From NCBI GenBank assembly GCA_964645835.1, contig CAZYDG010000032.1, forward strand, positions 22,951-86,950: a DNA stretch of 64,000 bases. Reading direction: 5' to 3'. Source of the DNA: CAZBME01 sp964645835 (GTDB lineage: Bacteria > Desulfobacterota > Syntrophia > Syntrophales > UBA8958). Each line of letters begins with the position of its first letter. Position 1 is the stretch's first letter. A model generated the notes under the pieces. That model did no database searches, was not told where the DNA came from, and saw only the letters and a program-made list of their open reading frames with translations. Positions 32,886 to 42,064 of the stretch are shown one piece after another. The translations under genes were made by a program, and so were the position numbers.

Positions 32886-33938
32886 ATGTCGGAGCGCGTT
32901 GGCGGTAAATTATCATTTCTCGATAGGTATCTGACATTGTGGATATTCGGGGCAATGCTCGTTGGAGTGGGCCTGGGATATTTTATCCCGGGTGTTGAGG
33001 TTTTTATAAATTCATTTCAAATCGGGACTACCAATATTCCCATTGCCGCAGGACTGATTTTGATGATGTATCCGCCTTTCGCCAAGGTGAAATACGAGGA
33101 GATGCCGGAGGTCTTTCACAACAAGAAAGTGCTGGGGCTGTCATTGTTGCAGAACTGGATTGTTGGACCAGTTTTGATGTTTATTCTGGCTATCGTATTT
33201 CTCCCTGATAAGCCGGAATATATGGTCGGTCTGATAATAATCGGTTTGGCCCGCTGCATCGCGATGGTGATCGTGTGGAATGAACTGGCAAAAGGGAACA
33301 CGGAGTATGCCGCCGGGCTGGTCGCATTCAACAGCGTCTTTCAAGTGCTTTTCTTCAGTGTTTACGCCTGGTTTTTCATAACCGTGCTGCCGCCTCTATT
33401 GGGCTTTTCAGGAAGTGTAGTCAATGTCAGCATCCGCCAGATTGCGGAAAGCGTTTTCATCTATCTCGGTATCCCCTGCATCGCAGGAGCATTGACCCGC
33501 TTGATCGGTGTAAAAACCATGGGAAAAGAGTCATATCATAAAAATTTTGTGCCGCTCATCAGCCCGTTGACCCTGACGGCTCTTCTATTTACCATTGTTG
33601 TCATGTTCAGTTTGAAAGGCAACCTTATCATCAGCTTGCCTTTGGATGTTGTTCGTATAGCTGTTCCGCTGCTTGTTTACTTTGTCATAATGTTTTTAGT
33701 GTCGTTTTATCTGGGCAGAAAATTGGGCGCAGATTATTCCAAGACGACCACATTGGCTTTTACAGCGGCGAGCAATAATTTTGAATTGGCTATCGCCGTT
33801 GCCATTGCCGTCTTTGGAATCAGCTCGGGGGCTGCTTTTGCCGCAGTCATTGGCCCACTTGTGGAAGTTCCTGTTATGATTGCCCTTGTCAATGTAGCTC
33901 TGAGATTTCAGCAGAAATATTTTCTGGAAGGTAAATGA
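32886..33938 (+). CDS. acr3: ACR3-family arsenite efflux transporter
   Basis: A 350-residue exporter with ten transmembrane helices. The conserved cysteine is in GLARCIAMVIVWNELAKG (helix 4), the residue that binds arsenite in characterised ACR3 proteins, and the discontinuous helix 9 segment TAASNNFELAIAVAIAVFG is intact. It pumps arsenite, and in some members antimonite, out of the cell. Start 32886 follows GAGGAGC. No arsenate reductase is present in the cluster, which suits an anaerobe meeting arsenite directly. Confidence 0.95.
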   Translation: MSERVGGKLSFLDRYLTLWIFGAMLVGVGLGYFIPGVEVFINSFQIGTTNIPIAAGLILMMYPPFAKVKYEEMPEVFHNKKVLGLSLLQNWIVGPVLMFILAIVFLPDKPEYMVGLIIIGLARCIAMVIVWNELAKGNTEYAAGLVAFNSVFQVLFFSVYAWFFITVLPPLLGFSGSVVNVSIRQIAESVFIYLGIPCIAGALTRLIGVKTMGKESYHKNFVPLISPLTLTALLFTIVVMFSLKGNLIISLPLDVVRIAVPLLVYFVIMFLVSFYLGRKLGADYSKTTTLAFTAASNNFELAIAVAIAVFGISSGAAFAAVIGPLVEVPVMIALVNVALRFQQKYFLEGK

Positions 33939-33996
33939 AGTCTTTATGGCAGAGATTAAGAGAATAAATCCGAGCCGGCGGATAGCCGTCACTATG

Positions 33997-34044
33997 ATGA
34001 ACCAGCACCCCTGAAAAAATCGTTCATTCAGAGGGCTGGTTCAT
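33997..34044. terminator. Bidirectional hairpin between convergent genes
   Basis: ATGAACCAGC and GCTGGTTCAT are perfect inverse copies around an inner CCCCTGA/TCAGAGGG pair. It lies between the convergent ends of acr3 and the minus-strand gene ending at 34060. Confidence 0.65.
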
Positions 34045-34059
34045 TTGCCGATCATTGAT

Positions 34060-34947
34060 CTATTCCGTGTAGGGTGGCTCTCCCTGAATGGAGTTGGTCA
34101 AATCCATGGCTTTTTTCACCTGATCCCTGGTTCCTCTGAAAACAAGCCAGGTTGCACCCTCTGCGCCGCTGATGCCGCCGGCGCTGCTCTGGAAGGCGGT
34201 TGCTCCCGTCAGAATTTTAATGGCTTCAATCTCCGTGACAATCTCACCCGTCAAAAGCCACATAGAGGGAATGAGGTGCCCGGGGAACTTTGAATTTGAA
34301 CGTCCGGCGGGGGCGGGCAGCATTTCCACCGGTTCGCGCATCTTCAATGTCAAATCCACGACATCCCCTGCAACCAGCTTCTCAAGGCCAATCGGAATAA
34401 CAAGATTAACCTTGCGTGCCACGATGATGGGCATGGTGATCCCTGTCGTTCCCCCGAACGGGTCCAGAATGTCGACTGCCGCCATCTTGTTCTTGTAATC
34501 CAGGGCATTTCCACCTTTAATGACGACGTCACCCATTTTCAGTTTCTTCGCGGCCTCGGGGAGCGGGATATCCAGAATCTTACCTTTCTCCAGAATCAGG
34601 TGGTTGACGGCCTTCGCCTGGGGCAGGTATTTGGCCGCTTTCTCGGGTTCAATTCTTCCCGTTACGAATGCCGCATGGTCGATTTTCTTTCCTGTGAGTT
34701 CCTTAGCCACGTAGGCATTGGTTGTCCCTTTGATGACGATGATCATGCCGGTTTCGAGGGCATTTTTTACAATCGGCATCTGTGCCACCGCCTTGCCGAT
34801 CAGTCGCTTGGATTCTGAGACAGTCAGCACCGCGCCGCTCTGGTACATTTTAGCCGGGTCGGCTGCGTACGGGACCCCTGAAAGCAACAACGGTCCGCCA
34901 ATGGCAACAACAACCAGAAAGATAACCACCCGCAATACTTTTTTCAT
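34060..34947 (-). CDS. Exported protein of unknown function
   Basis: A 295-residue protein with a clear N-terminal signal (KKVLRVVIFLVVVAIGG then PLLLSGVPYAADP). The mature part has recurring GDVVIKGGNALDYKNKMAAV, DPFGGTTGITMPIIVARKV and LVIPIGLEKLVAGDVVDL stretches, suggesting an alpha/beta fold, but no established domain is recognised. ATG 34947 is preceded by GAAAGGAGTA; the longer frame lacks such a site. It follows the nuo/pentose-phosphate block on the same strand, with a gap of about 120 bp. Confidence 0.65.
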   Translation of the reverse strand: MKKVLRVVIFLVVVAIGGPLLLSGVPYAADPAKMYQSGAVLTVSESKRLIGKAVAQMPIVKNALETGMIIVIKGTTNAYVAKELTGKKIDHAAFVTGRIEPEKAAKYLPQAKAVNHLILEKGKILDIPLPEAAKKLKMGDVVIKGGNALDYKNKMAAVDILDPFGGTTGITMPIIVARKVNLVIPIGLEKLVAGDVVDLTLKMREPVEMLPAPAGRSNSKFPGHLIPSMWLLTGEIVTEIEAIKILTGATAFQSSAGGISGAEGATWLVFRGTRDQVKKAMDLTNSIQGEPPYTE

Positions 34948-35070
34948 AATATTACTCCTTTCGCTGTTAAATGTACGTTGTCTTAAAGGGATAAGCCGCA
35001 TGTATCAGAACGGCGACGTAGACGCCAGTGAACGAGTGTTGACTTTAATACCATTCTACCGGAAAGCTGT

Positions 35071-36777
35071 CTAGCAGGCTCTTGTATTGGCAATGGTTGT
35101 GTACTCTTTGACTGTATTTACAATTGCTGTCCGTGAGATTCCTTCATAATCAAGCAGTTCCTCCGGTTTCCCACTTCTGGGCATCTCCCGGACGCATAAC
35201 GAGAAGAAGGGAACTGCCTTAGAGCTCAAGGCGTAGCGAACCGCTTCTCCGATTCCCCCGGCGGCGTAATGATCTTCCACCGTGATGATCGCACCGGTAG
35301 CGGCAGACGCTTCTCGAAGCGCCGCTTCATTGAGCGGTTTGATGCTGTAAAGGTCGATGACGCGAATGAAAATCCCTTCACTGCATAAAATCTCATGGGC
35401 CGCCAGGGCCTCATGAATGGTGATTCCTGCCCCGATGACCGTAGCGACGTCCTTGTTACTTTGCCGGAGTACTTTGCACCCCCCGATGGGGAAAGTTTCA
35501 TCCGGTCCGTAGATAATGGGGGTTTCCTTCCTTGTCATGCGGATGTACACGATACCTTCATGTTCCGTGGCCTCTTCAACAAGTTTTTCGGCGGAAACCG
35601 CGTCCGACGGGTATAGGACGACACTGTTGAGAATTGTACGGAACTGGGCAATATCTTCCAGCCCCATCTGGGATGGTCCGTCCTCGCCGATCGATACGCC
35701 GGCGTGCGATCCGACGAACTTGATATTTGCACTGGAGTACCGGGCCATCCTGATCTGGTCGAAGGCGCGGGTAAAAAACGCTGCAAATGTGGAGACGAAA
35801 GGAACTTTACCCCGGCGGGAAAGCCCCATTGCCGTGCCTACCATGTTCTGCTCGGCGATATACATCTCGAAAAACCGATCCGGGTAAGCTTCTTGAAATA
35901 TTTCCGCGTAGGTGGAATTGCTTACTTCGCCGTCCAGGCAGACGATGGCGGGAAACTTCGGATAGATCCTTGCCAGGGCATTGCCATAGGCCCTGCGGGT
36001 GGCGACAGGCACATTCGCCGGGTAATCAACCTTCGAAACAAGGCGTGGCGGGGGAAGAGCTCTTGGCATTATACTTTCCGGCCGGGATATTTCCCCACGG
36101 ACAGATTTGTCAATCTCTCCAAGTTCTTCGATGGCCCGGTTGCAATCCTCCTCATTGAGCGGTTTTCCATGCCACCCGTTTTTGTTCTCGATGAATGAGA
36201 TCCCTTTCCCCTTGATCGTTTTTCCGATCAGCATGGCCGGTTGATCCTTCACCATAATGGCTTCTTGATAGGCGGCCAGAATATCGGTGACGGAATGGCC
36301 GTCAAACACCAGTGTCTTCCATCCGAATGAAGATATCCTGGTTTCATAGGCTGCAAGATCCCATCCATACATGGTTTCCCCCCGCTGACCCAGCCTGTTC
36401 ACATCGAGAATGCCAATCAGGTTGTCCAACTTGTAATGCGCTGCAATCTGGATTGCTTCCCACATGGAACCCTCGGCCATTTCGCTGTCCCCGAGAAGGA
36501 CATAAGTCCGGTAAGGCAGGTTGTCGAGATATTTTGCATTGAGCGCCATTCCCAGGCCAATAGCCAGACCTTGCCCCAGGGAGCCGGTTGCCGCTTCGGC
36601 GTAGCGAAAGGACGAGGTGGGATGGCCTTCCAGAGGGCTGCCGAATTTGCGGAAGGTCAGAAGATCCTCTTCCGAAAGTCTTCCAGCAGCGGCCCAGAGT
36701 GCATAGTAAAGCGGGGATGCATGCCCTTTGGAAAAGATCAGCCGGTCGTTGTTTGGGTATTCAGGATTGATCTGCAT
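35071..36777 (-). CDS. tkt: Transketolase, main fragment (N-terminus in another frame)
   Basis: 568 residues of a thiamine-diphosphate enzyme that transfers two-carbon units between pentose-phosphate sugars. The TPP motif is GDSEMAEGSMWEAIQI ending in DVNRLGQ, and the pyrimidine and C-terminal domains follow (EDGPSQMGLEDIAQF and VEDHYAAGGIGEAVRYALS). The first roughly 55 residues, including the conserved RAGSGHLTSSLS substrate/TPP segment, are missing from this frame but present immediately upstream in another (36761-36940). A single-base indel near 36778 would restore a 620-residue enzyme like other single-chain transketolases. Either a sequencing error or a recent inactivating mutation explains it. 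Confidence 0.85.
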   Translation of the reverse strand: MQINPEYPNNDRLIFSKGHASPLYYALWAAAGRLSEEDLLTFRKFGSPLEGHPTSSFRYAEAATGSLGQGLAIGLGMALNAKYLDNLPYRTYVLLGDSEMAEGSMWEAIQIAAHYKLDNLIGILDVNRLGQRGETMYGWDLAAYETRISSFGWKTLVFDGHSVTDILAAYQEAIMVKDQPAMLIGKTIKGKGISFIENKNGWHGKPLNEEDCNRAIEELGEIDKSVRGEISRPESIMPRALPPPRLVSKVDYPANVPVATRRAYGNALARIYPKFPAIVCLDGEVSNSTYAEIFQEAYPDRFFEMYIAEQNMVGTAMGLSRRGKVPFVSTFAAFFTRAFDQIRMARYSSANIKFVGSHAGVSIGEDGPSQMGLEDIAQFRTILNSVVLYPSDAVSAEKLVEEATEHEGIVYIRMTRKETPIIYGPDETFPIGGCKVLRQSNKDVATVIGAGITIHEALAAHEILCSEGIFIRVIDLYSIKPLNEAALREASAATGAIITVEDHYAAGGIGEAVRYALSSKAVPFFSLCVREMPRSGKPEELLDYEGISRTAIVNTVKEYTTIANTRAC

Positions 36778-36940
36778 CGAATCGAAAGATATCGCCGAAG
36801 AGAAGGCAGGTCATCAGTTCCGCAGCGGACAGAGATGAGGTCAAATGGCCGGACCCGGCCCTGGTCGTCATCAAGAGGATATCATAGCGAATCAATCTTG
36901 TTAATTTCTCAATCTTTTTTGTTAGTTCTTGAAGATTCAT
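36761..36940 (-). pseudogene. tkt: Transketolase N-terminal fragment, separated by a frameshift
   Basis: A 59-residue frame starting at ATG 36940 and ending TGA at 36761-36763. It contains LIRYDILLMTTRAGSGHLTS and SLSAAELMTCLLFGDIFRFD, the conserved start of transketolase (R-x-G-S-G-H). The following frame begins at 36777 with QINPEYPNNDRLIFSKGHAS, the exact continuation, so the reading frames differ by one skipped base. No classical slippery sequence is seen at the junction, arguing against programmed frameshifting. Confidence 0.85.
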
Positions 36941-36975
36941 CCCATTTTCCTCTCATTTAGCTTACCTGGTTCAGG

Positions 36976-37629
36976 CTAACTCTCCGATTTTTTCCGGAGG
37001 ATGACACGAGCCGGAGCGGCATCGGCATCCATAATTTTCAACGGCAGGCAGATCATCTCGTAACGGCCCGGCGTGACCAAAGAGAGATCAACTCCCTCGA
37101 TGATCAATATCCCCGCTTTGAGCAGGATTCTGTGCACGTCCGGACCGTTTTTTTGATAGCCCCCTACGGACAGATAGTCCACACCGACGGCCTTGACACC
37201 ACGAGCAGCCATAAACATCGCTGCGTCTTCCTCCAGGTAGATGAATTCTTTGTCAAACGTATCCTTGTGAAGGATTTGCTTGATCGAATTGGCCGTTCGC
37301 AAAAGGATCCTTTCCCCATTTTCGATATTATGGCCGGCAAGGTCCTTTTCTTTAACGGATTTAGTCGACACGATTTCGAGTACCCTCACTTCACCGATCA
37401 GCAGGTGCAACGGGATGTGGTCGATTCCCCAAGCGCCACTCAAGAAATGAACAGGGGCATCCACATGAGTTCCGGAGTGGACACCCATAACCACGCGGGA
37501 AAGATTGACCGTGTCGCCTTTATCCATGTCGCGGACACGTTCAATGAGGACGGATGGATCGCCCGGCCAGTGCAGCATACCAGTTTTCAGGGTTGTGGAA
37601 ACGTCAAACCATGCGTTAATGTTATTCAT
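36976..37629 (-). CDS. Cyclase/kynurenine formamidase-like metal hydrolase
   Basis: A 217-residue member of the putative cyclase family. The metal-binding signature HSGTHVDAPVHF (H-x-G-T-H-x-D-x-P) is intact, with a further conserved GVDYLSVG segment. Characterised relatives are arylformamidases and isatin hydrolases that open amide or lactone rings. ATG 37629 has AAAAGGGGAGATG upstream. It sits between zwf and transketolase on one transcript; a sugar-lactone hydrolase role (6-phosphogluconolactone is otherwise unserved here) is attractive but only inferred, and no pgl gene is seen. Confidence 0.82.
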   Translation of the reverse strand: MNNINAWFDVSTTLKTGMLHWPGDPSVLIERVRDMDKGDTVNLSRVVMGVHSGTHVDAPVHFLSGAWGIDHIPLHLLIGEVRVLEIVSTKSVKEKDLAGHNIENGERILLRTANSIKQILHKDTFDKEFIYLEEDAAMFMAARGVKAVGVDYLSVGGYQKNGPDVHRILLKAGILIIEGVDLSLVTPGRYEMICLPLKIMDADAAPARVILRKKSES

Positions 37630-37648
37630 TGCATCTCCCCTTTTGCCT

Positions 37649-39190
37649 TCAGCAGACATGTCCCCCGAAACCTTTTTCCTCCACCGGAAAGATTGACGGA
37701 GTCAACCAGGTCCGGCCATCCCGGGCAATAAGAACTGCCGCCGGTTCCACGTTCATAGTTCCGGCAGGATAGTTGGGAAAATCGGGTGACGCTGACTGCT
37801 CCCATGCCTCCAGGATCGGCGTAAGGACTGACCATGCCGCCTCGATCTGGTCAGCGCGTTTGAACAATGTTCCATCGCCGAGGATGACATCCATGAGCAG
37901 CGTTTCATAGGCATCCGGCGGTTCGGCCTTGAAGGCCTCACGGTAGCAGAAAGCCATTTCCACAGTGCTCAGATGGACGTCCAGTCCGGGCCGTTTGGCC
38001 TGGAAGCTCAGCAGAATCCCCTCGGCGGGTTGAATCCGGATCAGCAGGCGGTTAGGCTGAAAGTCCCGGATTGCCGTGGCTGGAAAGGACTGGTGCGGCA
38101 CTGGTCTGAACTGGATGGAGACCTCAGAGATGCGTGCCGGTAGCCGCTTGCCGGTGAGAAGGTAAAACGGGACATCCTGCCATCGCCAGTTGTCAATGAG
38201 GAATTTTACCGCGGCAAATGTTTCTGTCTCCGAATCGGGACTGACTCCGGGCTCTTCCCGGTAAGCCGGGACACGTTTCCCATCGATCCATCCTGCGCCA
38301 TACTGCCCTCGAGCAGCATACTCATGGATGTGATCGGGGTGGATCGGGCGAATGGCGTGCAGAACATCGATCTTCTTGTTCCTGATTTCATCCGCGTCAA
38401 AGGAAACCGGCGGTTCCATAGCGATCAGGCAGAGGATCTGGCTCAGATGATTCTGGATCATGTCCCGAAGGGCGCCGGTATGGTCGTAATACGTTCCGCG
38501 ATGCTCTATTCCCACCTGTTCAGCCACCGTAATCTGGACGTTGTCGATGTACCGGCGGTCCCAGATCGGCTCAAAAAGGGCGTTGGCAAAGCGAAATGCC
38601 AGAATATTCTGCACCGTTTCCTTTCCCAGATAATGATCGATACGGAAGATCTGCACTTCGTTAAATGCAGCCGTGAGAATCCGGTTCAGTTCCCGGGCTG
38701 ACGCCAGATCTCGCCCAAAGGGCTTTTCCACCACGATGCGGGCGTTTTTGCAAGCCCGCGCCAGGCCGGCTATCTCCATCTGCTCGGGAATAACCCCGAT
38801 CATCTCGGGTGGAGTTGCCAGGTAATAAAGCCGGATAATCTCTGAATTCCATTTTTTTTCCATCTCTTGAAAATATTGTCCCAGTGCGGCATAGCAGCCG
38901 GGGTTCATGAAATCGGCCATCCGATAAGACAGAAAGGAGGCGAATTTCCTCCACGCTTCATTATCTGGTTTGCCATGGCGGGAAAACTGTTCGACACCGT
39001 TCCGGAGGCGCTGGCGGAACGCCTTATCGCTCATCGGTTTCATGTCGATTCCGATGATCTCGAACCGCTCCGGCAGCCAGTGGTCCACAAAGAGGCTGTA
39101 GAGAGCCGGGATCAGCTTGCGCCAGGTCAAATCACCGCCGGCGCCGAAGATGACGATTGCCACGGGACTTGTGTGGATTGACGTCTCCAT
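37649..39190 (-). CDS. zwf: Glucose-6-phosphate dehydrogenase
   Basis: A 513-residue enzyme oxidising glucose 6-phosphate to 6-phosphogluconolactone with reduction of NAD(P)+. The coenzyme loop is FGAGGDLTWRK (GAGGDLxxRK) and the active site RIDHYLGKETVQN contains the catalytic histidine and substrate lysine. VEKPFGRDL is also typical. It follows gnd with a 3-bp gap and precedes the cyclase-family gene by 19 bp, forming the oxidative branch of the pentose-phosphate pathway. Confidence 0.95.
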   Translation of the reverse strand: METSIHTSPVAIVIFGAGGDLTWRKLIPALYSLFVDHWLPERFEIIGIDMKPMSDKAFRQRLRNGVEQFSRHGKPDNEAWRKFASFLSYRMADFMNPGCYAALGQYFQEMEKKWNSEIIRLYYLATPPEMIGVIPEQMEIAGLARACKNARIVVEKPFGRDLASARELNRILTAAFNEVQIFRIDHYLGKETVQNILAFRFANALFEPIWDRRYIDNVQITVAEQVGIEHRGTYYDHTGALRDMIQNHLSQILCLIAMEPPVSFDADEIRNKKIDVLHAIRPIHPDHIHEYAARGQYGAGWIDGKRVPAYREEPGVSPDSETETFAAVKFLIDNWRWQDVPFYLLTGKRLPARISEVSIQFRPVPHQSFPATAIRDFQPNRLLIRIQPAEGILLSFQAKRPGLDVHLSTVEMAFCYREAFKAEPPDAYETLLMDVILGDGTLFKRADQIEAAWSVLTPILEAWEQSASPDFPNYPAGTMNVEPAAVLIARDGRTWLTPSIFPVEEKGFGGHVC

Positions 39191-39193
39191 GGT

Positions 39194-40606
39194 TCAGTCT
39201 TTCTCCCAATTCGTATGAAATATTCCCTTTTGATCCACCCGTTCGTAAGTATGAGCCCCAAAATAATCACGCTGGGCCTGAATGAGGTTGGCTGGCAGCC
39301 GGGTGCTGCGGCAGCCGTCGAAATAGGCCAGGGCCGCCATCATTGCCGGAGCCGGGATGCCAAGATTGGCCGCCCAACAGACCGTATCTCTCAGGCTGCG
39401 CTGGCATCTTAGAGCTGTTTCCACCATACGGGGTTGCAGGAGCAGATTGGAAATATCCGGATGATTCTCATAGCTCGCTCGGATATCCTCCAGGATGGCG
39501 GCCCGGATGATGCAGCCCCCCCGCCAGATCCTTGCAACATCGGCCAGACTCAGATCGTATCCGTAGGGGTCGGCCTTGCGCAGAAGGTCCATTCCCTGAG
39601 CATAGATCATCAGGAATCCGGCCTCTAATGCCTTTTCCAACCCATCGATAAAGTCTTCCTTAGAGCCCCGAAACATGCCATCTTGTACCGGAAAAAGTCT
39701 GCTTGCCGTTTCCCGATCCTGCCGGTAGACAGAAAGGTCACGGGCTGAAACCGCGGCATCGATGACGGGAGCAGGGACCTGCAGGTCCATCGCCGCCTGG
39801 GAAGTCCACTTTCCCGTTCCCTTCTGCAGAGCCTCATCGCGAATCGCATCGATAAGGCACTTGCCTGTCTTCTCATCCGTTTGCCGAAAAATATGGGCGG
39901 TGATCTCAATCAAGTAGGAATGAAATGAACCATCATTCCATCTCTCATAGATCTTGGCCATTTCACTGTCATTAAAGTTAAGCCCCCGCCTCATCAGGTC
40001 ATAGGTTTCGGCAATCAGTTCCATAAGGCCGTATTCGATGCCATTATGGACCATCTTGACGAAGTGTCCCGCCGATCCAGGACCCAGATAGGCACAACAG
40101 GGGTCCTCTTCGACATGGGCGGAAATCTCCTCAAACAGATTCTGCACGCACTTATAAGCTTCCAGTGGGCCGCCGGGCATGATGCTCGGACCATGGCGGG
40201 CGCCATGCTCGCCGCCGGAGACGCCCACGCCCAGAAGCCTGATACCTAGTTTGTCCAGTGTCTTCTGTCTTGTATCGGTATCGGTGAAGTGGGAGTTGCC
40301 GCAGTCAATGAGAATATCGTTCGCCTTCAGATGGGGGAGCAGATCCCTGATTACCCGGTCTACGATGGGACCTGCCGGGACAAGCATGATGACAGCCCGT
40401 GGCGGGGCGAGCAGGGATAGGCATTCATCCGGGCTCCCGGCACCCCGGATGGTCCTGCCTGCCCCTTCAAGGGCGAGGGCATGGACCCTGGCCGGGTCCT
40501 TATCATAGCCGACTACCGAATGTCCGTGATCGGCCATGTTCAGAAGCAGGTTCCGCCCCATGACACCGAGACCTACGACACCGATTTCATACTTTTGCTT
40601 ATTCAT
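39194..40606 (-). CDS. gnd: 6-phosphogluconate dehydrogenase (decarboxylating)
   Basis: A 470-residue enzyme converting 6-phosphogluconate to ribulose 5-phosphate, CO2 and NAD(P)H. GVVGLGVMGRNLLLNMADHG is the coenzyme loop; LGVGVSGGEHGARHGPSIMP carries the substrate-binding G-V-S-G-G-E motif, and GHFVKMVHNGIEYG has the catalytic lysine. KGTGKWTSQ is present. The length matches the classical 470-residue dimeric form. The gene is 30 bp downstream of nuoN on the same strand, so it likely continues the complex I transcript. Confidence 0.96.
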   Translation of the reverse strand: MNKQKYEIGVVGLGVMGRNLLLNMADHGHSVVGYDKDPARVHALALEGAGRTIRGAGSPDECLSLLAPPRAVIMLVPAGPIVDRVIRDLLPHLKANDILIDCGNSHFTDTDTRQKTLDKLGIRLLGVGVSGGEHGARHGPSIMPGGPLEAYKCVQNLFEEISAHVEEDPCCAYLGPGSAGHFVKMVHNGIEYGLMELIAETYDLMRRGLNFNDSEMAKIYERWNDGSFHSYLIEITAHIFRQTDEKTGKCLIDAIRDEALQKGTGKWTSQAAMDLQVPAPVIDAAVSARDLSVYRQDRETASRLFPVQDGMFRGSKEDFIDGLEKALEAGFLMIYAQGMDLLRKADPYGYDLSLADVARIWRGGCIIRAAILEDIRASYENHPDISNLLLQPRMVETALRCQRSLRDTVCWAANLGIPAPAMMAALAYFDGCRSTRLPANLIQAQRDYFGAHTYERVDQKGIFHTNWEKD

Positions 40607-40636
40607 GGTTTCTCACCATTAATTGTATAATGCGCC

Positions 40637-42064
40637 TTATCCGAATGGCTGCAGGGCTGAAATCGCCTCCAGGATGGGACCGGGATAGATCCCCAATCCC
40701 AAAATCATAGCGGTGAGTATTACCAGGGTCACTACCCCTGCCGGCATGAACGCAGCGGCAACTGTGACCGCTGCTGTTGGAGGGTTGTACAGTGTGACCA
40801 GGACCCGCAGATAATAAAAAAGCCCTATGGCACTAGTGACAATAAGCGTTCCAACGGGGATCCAGAGGAAGCTTCCGACCCCGGCCGCCAGGACGGTAAA
40901 TTTACCGATGAACCCGACAGTCAGAGGGATCCCCGCCAGGGACAGCAGTATGGCAGTGAAAGCACCTGCAAGCCAGGGCCTTCGAAAGAAAAGCCCCCGG
41001 TAGTCATCGAGCAGGCCGGCATCCCGCTTCGGACCGGAGAGAAGAGTAACGACGCCGAAAGCGCCGATGATGGAGATGATATAGCCGATCAGATAAAAAA
41101 CGATTGCCGTGATCCGCAGCGGGCCGCCGGCCAGGAAAGCCACCAGAAGATATCCCATATGGGCAATTGAAGAGTATGCCAGGAGCCGTTTCACATTGTC
41201 CTGGAACAGCGCCAGAAGATTTCCTGTAATCATGGATGCAACGGCAATTACAGCGATAAAAACGCCAAAGGGATTTCCCTGCAGCATCTCGGCTTTCAGA
41301 GAGAAGCGAAGCAGAAGAGCGAAAACAGCGCCTTTGGAGACAGAGGCGATGAAAGCCGTCACCGGCGCCGGGGCTCCTTCATATACATCCGCCACCCACA
41401 TGTGGAAAGGGACGACGGCCAGCTTGAAGCCGATCCCGATGCTGACCAGGATAACACCGGTTAACAGAATGTGCCCCATGCCATCTCCGGCCAGTTTCAG
41501 GGCTATACGGGAGAATGAAAGGGTGCCCAGCTCGGCATAAATGAGGGCCATTCCGAAGACGAGGAATGCCGATGAAAAAGTCGCGAGGATAAGGTACTTG
41601 ATTCCGGCTTCGAGGCCGGATTCGTTCACCCGTTCATAGGCGATAAGCGCATAGAGAGAAACGCTCAAGATCTCCAGACCCAGGAAAAACGCTGCGAGAT
41701 GTGCCGAACTCACCAGAATGGCAGCACCCAGAAGTGCTGTGAGGATAAGGATATAAAATTCCTCCTTCTCCTCGCGGCGGGTATCCAGATAACCGTAACT
41801 AAGCAGAAGAGTTGCAAGACCGGCAAGAAGGATGAGGGCGATAAAGAATAGGGCATACCTGTCGATGAGCAACAGGAGCATGCCTACCTCGAAAACGGGT
41901 GAAGCGGCTGCCGGTAACGATAAAAGGGCTAAACCAATCCCTCCCGTGGCTAGTGTAAAAGCTATTCCATGGCTCCGCCGTATAGCCGCAACAATCATGA
42001 TCGCGACGGGCGCCGCCGCCAGCATCAAAAACGGTATGAAAGCTATAATGTCACGGTGCATCAT
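40637..42064 (-). CDS. nuoN: NADH-quinone oxidoreductase subunit N
   Basis: A 475-residue antiporter-like membrane subunit of complex I with about 14 helices, one of the three proton channels. The conserved GLEILSVSLYALIAYERVN with its glutamate in helix 5 and lysines in the broken helices (FKLAVVPFHMWVADVYEGAP) match NuoN. It overlaps the end of nuoM by 14 bp, so translation is coupled. It is the last nuo gene. Confidence 0.95.
   Translation of the reverse strand: MMHRDIIAFIPFLMLAAAPVAIMIVAAIRRSHGIAFTLATGGIGLALLSLPAAASPVFEVGMLLLLIDRYALFFIALILLAGLATLLLSYGYLDTRREEKEEFYILILTALLGAAILVSSAHLAAFFLGLEILSVSLYALIAYERVNESGLEAGIKYLILATFSSAFLVFGMALIYAELGTLSFSRIALKLAGDGMGHILLTGVILVSIGIGFKLAVVPFHMWVADVYEGAPAPVTAFIASVSKGAVFALLLRFSLKAEMLQGNPFGVFIAVIAVASMITGNLLALFQDNVKRLLAYSSIAHMGYLLVAFLAGGPLRITAIVFYLIGYIISIIGAFGVVTLLSGPKRDAGLLDDYRGLFFRRPWLAGAFTAILLSLAGIPLTVGFIGKFTVLAAGVGSFLWIPVGTLIVTSAIGLFYYLRVLVTLYNPPTAAVTVAAAFMPAGVVTLVILTAMILGLGIYPGPILEAISALQPFG

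Noticed and set aside
36761..36790. Programmed frameshift in the transketolase
   Set aside because: No slippery heptamer, downstream pseudoknot or internal Shine-Dalgarno is visible; an indel explains the data more simply.
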